The notes under the pieces: generated by a model
The model's database searches: none
The model's input: the letters and a program-made list of their open reading frames with translations, nothing else
Told to the model about the DNA's origin: nothing
From: Spirochaetota bacterium
Lineage (GTDB): Bacteria > Spirochaetota > UBA4802 > UB4802
Direction of reading: 5' to 3'
Assembly: GCA_040756435.1 (NCBI GenBank)
Contig: JBFLZD010000005.1
Span: forward strand, 28,164 to 92,163
DNA: 64,000 nucleotides
Part shown: positions 28,146 to 36,171 of the stretch, in pieces
How the letters are laid out: each line of letters begins with the position of its first letter
Position numbering within the stretch: the first letter of the stretch is position 1
Position numbers and translations under genes: made by a program

Positions 28146-28616
28146 ATGAACATCGAAACCACAACGTGCATTTCGTATGATCATCTTGAAATTATGAAAG
28201 AATATGCACATCAACACAACATGTCTCTCAGAACATTCCTATCGGCACTTATTAGCTTTGCTGCTAATTATGAAAAGTTGGATGTTCAGTATTTTAAACA
28301 GATTAAATACAGAAAACGTAACACCACTCAGTGGAAGCGCTTTCATATAGTACTGTATGATGATGAATATGAGTTTTTTATGGATGTAAAAAAATTATAC
28401 AAAATGTCTCTGGCAAGGATCATTGAATACTGTTTAGATAATATCCTGTATGAATTTTTAGAATTTTTATCAAAGGAAGAACAAAAAGAAGACTTCTATA
28501 CCGATAACTATCGGTACAGCGTATATGCTTTTGAAACAGGCACTAAAAAAGATATATTTTATTTAACAGTCTATTGGGGACCTCACCCCGAAATATTGGA
28601 AAAAGCAACAACCTGA
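28146..28616 (+). CDS. Unknown protein with two ribbon-helix-helix-like repeats
   Basis: 156 residues, GGGAGG six bases before the ATG. Two similar blocks are visible. About residues 4-42 read TTCISYDHLEIMKEYAHQHN then MSLRTFLSALISFA. About 66-102 read HIVLYDDEYEFFMDVKKLYK then MSLARIIEYCLDNIL. Each is a strand followed by two helices with the MSLxxxI turn, as in ribbon-helix-helix DNA-binding domains. A C-terminal strand-rich part (120-156) follows. A single-chain pseudo-dimer RHH regulator is my inference. Isolated gene. Confidence 0.6.
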   Translation: MNIETTTCISYDHLEIMKEYAHQHNMSLRTFLSALISFAANYEKLDVQYFKQIKYRKRNTTQWKRFHIVLYDDEYEFFMDVKKLYKMSLARIIEYCLDNILYEFLEFLSKEEQKEDFYTDNYRYSVYAFETGTKKDIFYLTVYWGPHPEILEKATT

Positions 28617-28790
28617 ACATGAAACAAAAAAATATGTTCAAAATTATTCACCATACCCCTTAATACATTGTATGTGGTAATGTTTTTGTATTCCATAGAG
28701 ATTCATTTTTTTAATTTTTAAATTGACTAAATTGAAAATACTATCACATACTAAAAGTGATTACTTTCATTAAATTATTGACTTCACTAT

Positions 28791-28809
28791 GATGCACCTC
28801 ATGTGCATC
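28791..28809. promoter_or_regulatory. Perfect inverted repeat upstream of a lipoprotein gene
   Basis: GATGCAC (28791-28797) and GTGCATC (28803-28809) flank CTCAT. TTGACT lies just before it at 28778-28783. It ends 54 bases before the start at 28864 and could be an operator or a leader hairpin. Confidence 0.4.
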
Positions 28810-28863
28810 CATTAAAGGAATGGCGCAGTTAAATATTTGAAAATTAATACTAGAGGGACTATC

Positions 28864-29601
28864 ATGAATATAAAAGCGTATAAACTATCAGTTACTTCTA
28901 TTTTGTTATGTATAGTACTATTATTCATATCATGTACATCTGTTGAGTTTGTTAAAACCGGGGGAGAATATCCTGCACTCAATGAAACCGATGAAGTTCA
29001 GGTTTTGCTTACCATAGATAAAAATCAATATGATGAGATAGGCATCGCTGACATTGGTGGAGTATCATTACCTGTACGTATTGATAAAGCCAAACAGATT
29101 GCCCGCAGCAAAGGTGGGAATGTGATTGTTCCTGTGACAATGTGTACTGAAGAAGCACAGAAGAGAATGCGCAGCGGATATATTATTCAGAGCTTTTATA
29201 TACTCAAAACAAAAACAGCAGCTATCGCCCCCCAAGAGGCAGTTGAATCAAAACAGATAGCACCACCTGTTGAAGAAGAATTTATACCCGAAAAGCAAGC
29301 TGCAACATTTACACAACTGTTACAGGACTACCCGTCATTGCAGGGTAATGAATTTACAAACACCATGGTACCACTGAGATTTTATAAAATTCCTCCATCA
29401 CTTCTTGTATATGGATTGTCAGAATATAAGCTTTGTTTAATGCAGTTTGACACTGATAATACGGTACTGGTATTTATTCCCAAAGAAAAAATCACTGTTA
29501 TAAAAAAGTCTATTGATAAGAAGAGTACTATAGCTGTTGATTTTACACCTTTAGGTGTTTACAAGGAAAAATATCCTGTTTTAAAAATGCTGTCAGAATA
29601 A
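28864..29601 (+). CDS. Lipoprotein of unknown function
   Basis: 245 residues from ATG 28864 (AGAGGGA upstream); an in-frame start at 28837 is less likely. Lipobox FISC places the lipid at Cys24. The first mature part (about 25-110) contains VQVLLTIDKNQYDEIGIADIG and ends VIVPVTMCTEEAQ, resembling small lipoproteins of spirochaetes. A Pro/Glu/Gln-rich linker (about 122-150) precedes a second strand-rich domain. It sits 19 bases before the GH13-GT5 gene and may be co-transcribed. Confidence 0.7.
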   Translation: MNIKAYKLSVTSILLCIVLLFISCTSVEFVKTGGEYPALNETDEVQVLLTIDKNQYDEIGIADIGGVSLPVRIDKAKQIARSKGGNVIVPVTMCTEEAQKRMRSGYIIQSFYILKTKTAAIAPQEAVESKQIAPPVEEEFIPEKQAATFTQLLQDYPSLQGNEFTNTMVPLRFYKIPPSLLVYGLSEYKLCLMQFDTDNTVLVFIPKEKITVIKKSIDKKSTIAVDFTPLGVYKEKYPVLKMLSE

Positions 29602-29620
29602 TACAAAAAGGCACCGCATC

Positions 29621-32600
29621 ATGTTACAGAAAGTTTCTACCCAGAGTAGCCTTTGCAGATTTGCTCTTAGCGATGAGGAAAAATTATGTGATGAAAGGGT
29701 AAAAGAGGAAATACGCAAAGCTTTTCAAGAGCTCAGAGCATTCCCCTTTGTTGTAAATTCAGGTATTATCGATTCATTAAAAAAAGGTGCCGACCCTTCA
29801 TCGTTGAAAGATTTATTTGTTGCTATCCGAAATGATATATTTGCTGCAATTACCGATAGCCCGCAGGCAAAGGAAAAAATAGTATCCGACATCCGTTTGC
29901 AGGAGAGAATTTTAGATGCAATTATCACAATCCACAGTGCTATAGCCAGGGGTGATTTTACATCGATCATAAACCGCCGTTTTGTGCTTATCAAAGAAAG
30001 ACCTGCCTGGCCAACACTATACTATCTTTCACCGCAAAGTGCTGTATTATCACATGTTGGACAGGGCCCGCAGTGGACAGAAATTCCTACAATTTATCTG
30101 GGCCTTAATATCTTCAATGTGCTTGCCCTTGATAAAGATCAAAAATTTGACAGAGCATTTTACTGGTTATTACGGGTTGAAGAGCGTGCGATAGAAACTG
30201 GATATTCGCACATTGAAGTGTACCCACCTCATGTATCACGTGCTCTCAATGAATTGCTTGATGAAGTCATACGCATTGCAACTATCTCAGAAGTTGAATT
30301 TAAAGAAATTCCTGCCCGCAAAAAAATACGTGCCTTTACTGCCCGTAACCGTGAAAGCTTTTTAAAAATGCTCAACGCCCGTCGTGATGATGGCAATTTT
30401 GATTTTGAAAAAAATTTGAAGGCAATACGATCACTTGAAAGGTTAGCACGCCGTTACAAAAAAGGCAACGATTTCAATTCATTGCGTGAAATTGTACGCC
30501 TTCTGGTGGCTGCATCAGGACATGATATTCATGAAATCCGCAATAACGCCAATATACTCTTAGAGCGCATCTTTGCACCTAAAGAATTTGATGCACCACT
30601 GGCTACTTCCTTTGTCAACTGCGCTGCTGGTAGTATTCATACATTTGAATTTTCCATACCGGAAGAAGGGAACTACTTTGTACGTATAATGTATAATGCA
30701 GGTACAAACCCTTACCCTCTGGAACAGGACATTGCATATACTGACATTGATTTGGTCTTCAATGAAACAAAAGGTGTTTACACTGCACACTACACATTCA
30801 ACGAATTAGGCCACTATGACTTTCTTGTCTACAGGAAACGAAAAAAACGCTCCCAGTGGGTAGCATATGAAAGCTGCAGTGGTAGAATTAACGTCATCCC
30901 TGATGTGCGTGGCGAAATTGTTCTTGAAATATTTCCTGATATTTACGGGCATACCCGTATCTACTGGATGGATGAAGAACATCCAGGATTGGTGTACAAT
31001 GAGCATGGCGAAGTAATCCGTTTAGGCCGCTTCAGCGACATTACCGCTCATTTAGAGGATTTAAAAGAGCGCTATCACATCACTGCGCTGTACCTTTTAG
31101 GTGTCCAAAAACGTGGCACCAACCGTGAAGACTGGGCACCCGAAGCTACATCCCCTTCACCATTTTCACCGGTTAGTTTAGTTCAAATAGAAGACTTTTT
31201 AGGCGGTGAAAAAGAGTTCTTAGAGCTCGTAGCTAAAGCTCATGCAATGGATATAAAAATCATTATTGACGTGGTCCCACACCTTAACCGCCGTAGCACA
31301 GAGCTTTCCGATGAGTACGCTGTTAAATGTTACGACGACAGCGGAAATCTGGTTATTCGTGCTTCAACTGATGGCCGTTACGGAAGCTGGAATGATGGGA
31401 AACTACTCAACTACCGCAAACTGGAAGTATGGGAATGGCTCATCAATAGTGTGTGTACATTAATTGAAAAATATGACATTGATGGCATACGTTTTGATTC
31501 AGCTCATGCGGTCCCCATCATGATGAAGAAGAACAACTATCCGTTTATTTGGGGGCAGTACCGTTCACTGGAATCGCTTGTTGAAGGTGAAATTATTGTT
31601 AATGACCGTGAAGACGGGCATTTTATCACAACAGGTTATTTTGACAGTGCCTGCAGAGATCAGATTGCCATACCTTTTCACTATCTTTTAATGAGTCGCA
31701 TAGCACAAAAGCTGAAAGAGAAAAACAAAACGTTTTTTGTGCATTTAGCCGAATGTTACTGGGGACATGAGCGCTATCTTACCCGCAGTGGAATTATCCC
31801 TTACAATTCAGCTCTTTTTAAAATTTGCGAAGGGATTATCCATGGCACCACTGATGTCCGTGAAGTGTATCACTTTTACGATAACTATCTGCCATACGCC
31901 CTCCCACCGGGTACTGAGCTTTTAGGTATACTGGGAAATCATGACGAACGACGCGCACTCAATACGTTTGGGCACAGGGGACTCAGAGCTGCTATTGGGC
32001 TTACCATCTTTATGAATAACATCATCATGGATTATGAGGGAAGTGCCGAAGGCGAAAGCTGGAAAGTATTTCTGGATAATATCTATGTGAACTGGAATCA
32101 GTTTGAGTATGTTGCTCACCGCAGCTTAGAGTCATTTTATCGGCAATGGTATCGTTTTCACCGCAACAATAAAGGCAAAGGGTATTTGATATGGGCCAAT
32201 AATACTCAGGTTGCAGCATCCATTAAATTTACCGAACATACCATATGGATTGGAGTTTTCAATTTTGCCGATAGCTCTCAGAATGTGGCATTGCAGTTTG
32301 ACAACCCGCGACTGCCCATTGCTGATGATACCTTTTTTAAAGTAGTTGATCCTGTATATTCACCTATTACCAAACATTATAGTTACTTCACAGGGAAGGA
32401 GCTTAAAGCTTCAAAAATCTATTCGGTTGTTTCATACACTGACAGGATCAAACTGTTAAAATTAGAGCCGGTCAGTGATATTGCGCCATTGTACAGTGAA
32501 TTCTTGCGAGATTCACTTTTCAGGTTATATTCAATCAGCAACCCCGAAAACTTTAAATCAAATTTCATGTTCCTTGAAACAATTGCACATTCTTCCACTT

Positions 32601-34462
32601 TTGAAGGATTTATTGCATTTTTGAAGAATCACATTATTGCACAATTTTATCCGCAGTATAAAAATTTCATTGAGATAGGTTTTAAACGAATCCTCTTTTA
32701 CATGTTTAAGTTTGGGTTCAAATCCGGCAACGACATTGTGCAATTAATTGAGGATCTTGCCGCACATGATGATACAAATATATCTGACCTTGGCAAAAGC
32801 ATTAAGTTTCATAACCGACCAGGCCCCATTATATTTGTATCTGCCGAGGCAGAGCCATTTTCCAAAAGTGGAGGCCTTGCTAATGTTGTGTATGAGTTGC
32901 CGCGTGAGCTTGTAAGTCTGGGTGAAGAAGTAATAGTAATAACCCCAAAATATCGCCATGGCGATGAAAAGGCTATGGAAAAGATGAACAACGCATTAAA
33001 AAAATACAATGTACGGTACACTGGTAAAAATGTGCGCTTCATGATAGAACATGCTACCTATGAAGCTGGTGTACATTATGCACAGGTTGATGGTATTCAT
33101 TATTATCTACTGGATCATCACGAGTTCTTTGATGGTTTGTACTGGGGATATACTGGTCAGGAAAAGTTACGTCGCCGTATTGCGTTTGCCCGTGCTACAG
33201 CTGAGCTTATCACCACCTTTGGCCTGTACCCACTTTTTGTCATCACCAATGATGCATATACTGGTATTTTTAACGGCATTGTCCGCAGTGACCATGTGTA
33301 CTATGATAATCCAAACTTCAAAAGAACATCTTTCTTTCACATTATACACAACGGAGGCTGGCAATATTTTGATTCATATCACCGGTATGAAGATGGCAAA
33401 GACCTATTCTCTTTATTTAATCTTCCGCACTGGCGCTACACTGATTTTTCTGACCCCAATGATTACAACAAGATAAATTGTATGGCTACCGGCATACGAT
33501 TTGCCGATAGAGTCGTTACGGTGAGCCCTTCATATGCAAAGCAGATAGAAAAAGCCTGTGATGGTCTTGAAAAGATTTTACATAATGTTATTGGTATAAG
33601 CAATGCGCTGGGAGTTGATTTTAAAAACAGAATTCTTATGCGTTTTCACAATTCAGGTTTTATTGATGAATATTATCCCGGAATGGTTGAATCTCTAACT
33701 TCTAATCCTGGAATATTTACAACGGTTCAGCATCGTTATCCTGAAATACTTGAAGGTATCCGTAATTGTGAAAAGATCACAGATCCTCTGCGCAGGGAGT
33801 ATGTAACCCACATACGGAACAAACTGTGTTTGCAATTTAAATTAGGTTTTGAAATTAATCCTGATGCCATTCTGTTTTCCATGATTCACCGTATAGCTGA
33901 GCAAAAAGGTTTTCAGCTTCTTCTGGATGCTTCATATGGGATATTTACTACACTGGGATTTCAGGGGGTTATTGGCGGTGCAGTAGCCTGGGGGGACCAG
34001 CGTGGCAGCGAGTTAGCCACCGGGCTGCTACATTTGCAGGGATATTATCCAAAAAATGTGCATGTTAATTTAGGCTTTCAGGATATCAGCATCCCTCTTC
34101 TGTGCAGTGATGTTTTTTTAATGCCATCATTGCATGAACCTGGTGGCATTTCACAGCTTGAAGCACTGGCATGCGGATGTTTGGTTGTTGCACGTGCAAC
34201 AGGAGGTCTGCGTGACACCGTCATCCCCATACGTATGAAAGATTCTTCAGTTGAAGGTAATGGATTTTTATTTTCTGATTTTACTCCTACATCATTCTAT
34301 GATGCTATGCAACGCTGTGCAGAATTCTTTCGCACTGGCGATGATACAATAAAGGCACTGGCACGCAAAAATGCCATGCAGTCAGTCTATTTCTGGGATA
34401 AACCAGCAAAAGAATATATTGATGTCCTGTATTCGCATAAGGAAATTGTAAGGGTAGTATAA
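29621..34462 (+). CDS. GH13 alpha-amylase-family / GT5 glycogen synthase fusion
   Basis: 1613 residues. Residues 1-300 are mainly helical and unrecognised. About 310-400 form an Ig/carbohydrate-binding-like domain. A GH13 barrel (about 405-880) has IIIDVVPHLN, nucleophile Asp626 in GIRFDSAHAV, acid-base Glu711 in HLAECYWGHE and Asp775 in GILGNHDERR, so the catalytic triad is intact. A helical linker runs to 1065. The rest is a GT5 synthase: IIFVSAEAEPFSKSGGLANV (Lys1082, the ADP-glucose-binding Lys-x-Gly-Gly region) and Glu1506 in EPGGISQLEALACG. One chain thus holds an alpha-glucan hydrolase/transferase and an alpha-glucan synthase. This order recalls fungal alpha-1,3-glucan synthases. Glycogen or another alpha-glucan is the likely product; which one is unknown. 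Confidence 0.9.
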   Translation: MLQKVSTQSSLCRFALSDEEKLCDERVKEEIRKAFQELRAFPFVVNSGIIDSLKKGADPSSLKDLFVAIRNDIFAAITDSPQAKEKIVSDIRLQERILDAIITIHSAIARGDFTSIINRRFVLIKERPAWPTLYYLSPQSAVLSHVGQGPQWTEIPTIYLGLNIFNVLALDKDQKFDRAFYWLLRVEERAIETGYSHIEVYPPHVSRALNELLDEVIRIATISEVEFKEIPARKKIRAFTARNRESFLKMLNARRDDGNFDFEKNLKAIRSLERLARRYKKGNDFNSLREIVRLLVAASGHDIHEIRNNANILLERIFAPKEFDAPLATSFVNCAAGSIHTFEFSIPEEGNYFVRIMYNAGTNPYPLEQDIAYTDIDLVFNETKGVYTAHYTFNELGHYDFLVYRKRKKRSQWVAYESCSGRINVIPDVRGEIVLEIFPDIYGHTRIYWMDEEHPGLVYNEHGEVIRLGRFSDITAHLEDLKERYHITALYLLGVQKRGTNREDWAPEATSPSPFSPVSLVQIEDFLGGEKEFLELVAKAHAMDIKIIIDVVPHLNRRSTELSDEYAVKCYDDSGNLVIRASTDGRYGSWNDGKLLNYRKLEVWEWLINSVCTLIEKYDIDGIRFDSAHAVPIMMKKNNYPFIWGQYRSLESLVEGEIIVNDREDGHFITTGYFDSACRDQIAIPFHYLLMSRIAQKLKEKNKTFFVHLAECYWGHERYLTRSGIIPYNSALFKICEGIIHGTTDVREVYHFYDNYLPYALPPGTELLGILGNHDERRALNTFGHRGLRAAIGLTIFMNNIIMDYEGSAEGESWKVFLDNIYVNWNQFEYVAHRSLESFYRQWYRFHRNNKGKGYLIWANNTQVAASIKFTEHTIWIGVFNFADSSQNVALQFDNPRLPIADDTFFKVVDPVYSPITKHYSYFTGKELKASKIYSVVSYTDRIKLLKLEPVSDIAPLYSEFLRDSLFRLYSISNPENFKSNFMFLETIAHSSTFEGFIAFLKNHIIAQFYPQYKNFIEIGFKRILFYMFKFGFKSGNDIVQLIEDLAAHDDTNISDLGKSIKFHNRPGPIIFVSAEAEPFSKSGGLANVVYELPRELVSLGEEVIVITPKYRHGDEKAMEKMNNALKKYNVRYTGKNVRFMIEHATYEAGVHYAQVDGIHYYLLDHHEFFDGLYWGYTGQEKLRRRIAFARATAELITTFGLYPLFVITNDAYTGIFNGIVRSDHVYYDNPNFKRTSFFHIIHNGGWQYFDSYHRYEDGKDLFSLFNLPHWRYTDFSDPNDYNKINCMATGIRFADRVVTVSPSYAKQIEKACDGLEKILHNVIGISNALGVDFKNRILMRFHNSGFIDEYYPGMVESLTSNPGIFTTVQHRYPEILEGIRNCEKITDPLRREYVTHIRNKLCLQFKLGFEINPDAILFSMIHRIAEQKGFQLLLDASYGIFTTLGFQGVIGGAVAWGDQRGSELATGLLHLQGYYPKNVHVNLGFQDISIPLLCSDVFLMPSLHEPGGISQLEALACGCLVVARATGGLRDTVIPIRMKDSSVEGNGFLFSDFTPTSFYDAMQRCAEFFRTGDDTIKALARKNAMQSVYFWDKPAKEYIDVLYSHKEIVRVV

Positions 34463-34468
34463 AATAAA

Positions 34469-34515
34469 AGAGCCTTCCACAAACACCATCAGTACAAGTG
34501 GGAGGCCCTGGAGTG
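34469..34515 (+). terminator. Weak stem-loop after the GH13-GT5 gene
   Basis: GCCTTCCAC and GTGGGAGGC can pair over nine bases (one G-U) around a 17-base loop, shortly after the stop at 34462. No T tract follows, so termination is uncertain. Confidence 0.3.
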
Positions 34516-34576
34516 TAAAATGATCTGGTAATTTAATCGGAATGGTAATGTTAAAACTTGAATGTTTTATTGTGTT

Positions 34577-35149
34577 ATGAAAAAAAAATATATCATTGCA
34601 GTAGCATTATTATTGCTACTATCCTGTTCCTCAAATGACAAAGCAGAGTTGGGGAATATTGTTGGATCTATTAATGGACAGCCGGTTATACCGTATACTG
34701 CTAACAAACTCTACATATTACCCTTTACTAATCAGACCAGTATCCCCGGCTATGAAGAAAAGATAAAACAACGGATAACAGAAAAAATCATAACAGGTGG
34801 CAGGTTAGCGATAGCTCCGGTACAGGCTGATAGCGATGTAATACTTACAGGCACCATTCAGTCATTGCAGGTGCAGCCAATAGTAATTGACAGCGCAGGT
34901 ATAATTAAAAAAAAGCGATTATTAATAATTGCTGTGATAAGCTTAATAAATAATCAGACTAAAAATTACATTTTTCACAATATCACTGTACAGGCATTTA
35001 AAGAGTATTCCGACATTGAAGCACCTGTTACACCAATTAACATTGTCCAGGACGATGTGGAGCAGATGTTAGCTTCTCGGATTGCTTTACAGGTTGAAAC
35101 AGGCTGGTATACTACTCTTAAAACAGGGGTGGAAAAAGGAAGAAAATAA
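34577..35149 (+). CDS. lptE: LPS-assembly lipoprotein LptE-like
   Basis: 190 residues from ATG 34577, which puts the basic MKKKY start and lipobox LLSC (Cys17) at the N-terminus. The chain has alternating strands and helices: NKLYILPFTNQTSIPGYEEK, SDVILTGTIQSLQVQP, and a late helix NIVQDDVEQMLASRIALQV. This fits the LptE fold, which plugs the LptD barrel in the outer membrane. The key support is position: lptE immediately before holA is a widely conserved pair. The sequence alone is divergent. Confidence 0.75.
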   Translation: MKKKYIIAVALLLLLSCSSNDKAELGNIVGSINGQPVIPYTANKLYILPFTNQTSIPGYEEKIKQRITEKIITGGRLAIAPVQADSDVILTGTIQSLQVQPIVIDSAGIIKKKRLLIIAVISLINNQTKNYIFHNITVQAFKEYSDIEAPVTPINIVQDDVEQMLASRIALQVETGWYTTLKTGVEKGRK

Positions 35150-35150
35150 T

Positions 35151-36158
35151 ATGACACAAAAGGCATTAAAGGTTAGTGATCTGCAATTGGCCATTCAAAA
35201 GGAACTATCGCACATATACTGCTTTTGTGGAAATGATGAAAACCAGAAAGAAGAAGCCCTTACGCTCATTGCATCACGACTATGGAAAAACAGCAAACCT
35301 CACGATTATAAAATAACAACGTACTTTGCTGAAGATGCACTTGAGCAGGCTCTTGCTGCCATAGCGTCAGTTTCACTTTTTGACGATACTGCTTTATATA
35401 TAATCAAACATTGTGAACAGGTAAGTGCTTCAAAAAAAATTCATACAATGGTACTTGACTGTATTAATAATCTGCCCAACTGTGCCTATGTTATTTTTGA
35501 TACTCAGGAGAATAAGCTACCTTCATTGCTCCCTTCACACATTCACACACACATTCCCGTTATCCAGTTTTATAGACCCTTTGAAGAAAATTGCAAATCA
35601 TATATACTGAAAAAGTGTAAGGCTTTATCATTAACTATCTCACAGGAAGCAACAGAACTTCTTGTTGAATTAACAGCAAGTAACATCAAAGAGATTGATG
35701 ATATTCTTACCACCATATCTTTTTCTGGACATACTGATATCTCAAAAGATTTCCTTGAAGGTTTTGTCATAAATGAAAGAGAAGCAATAGAATTTGAATT
35801 TGTCGATTGCTTCTTTTTAAAGGATAAACGTGCATGGGACCTTCTTTCAGAAGCTATTGAACGTAATGTAAGTCAAATATTGCTTGTATCCCTTTTATTC
35901 AATCATGCACAAAAATTAGAGCAATTTCATGTACAAACAGCAAAAGGTGTTCACTTTGATTCACTCATGAAAGAATTGAAGATATATGGAAAAAGGCAAA
36001 AAATGTTTGCCAAACAGGTATCTATCTATACCCTTGATAATGTTAGAAAATTAATTGCAATGCTATATACCTATGACATACAGCTTAAAAGCTATCACTC
36101 TGATGGGTTTTTTAAAGAAAATCCTTTATTAGATCTTTTATTGCAATTTTCTTTGTGA
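35151..36158 (+). CDS. holA: DNA polymerase III subunit delta
   Basis: 335 residues from ATG 35151, one base after the lptE stop; an earlier in-frame start at 35082 lies inside lptE. The N-terminal domain opens with IYCFCGNDENQKEEAL, where relatives often have a degenerate nucleotide-binding loop. ASVSLFDDTALYIIKH matches the delta 'SLF' segment. The C-terminal helical collar (about 215-335) has FLKDKRAWDLLSEAIE and LLFNHAQKLEQ. It opens and loads the sliding clamp. It is 13 bases before the cyclase gene. Confidence 0.88.
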   Translation: MTQKALKVSDLQLAIQKELSHIYCFCGNDENQKEEALTLIASRLWKNSKPHDYKITTYFAEDALEQALAAIASVSLFDDTALYIIKHCEQVSASKKIHTMVLDCINNLPNCAYVIFDTQENKLPSLLPSHIHTHIPVIQFYRPFEENCKSYILKKCKALSLTISQEATELLVELTASNIKEIDDILTTISFSGHTDISKDFLEGFVINEREAIEFEFVDCFFLKDKRAWDLLSEAIERNVSQILLVSLLFNHAQKLEQFHVQTAKGVHFDSLMKELKIYGKRQKMFAKQVSIYTLDNVRKLIAMLYTYDIQLKSYHSDGFFKENPLLDLLLQFSL

Positions 36159-36171
36159 TGATACTGTTTAT

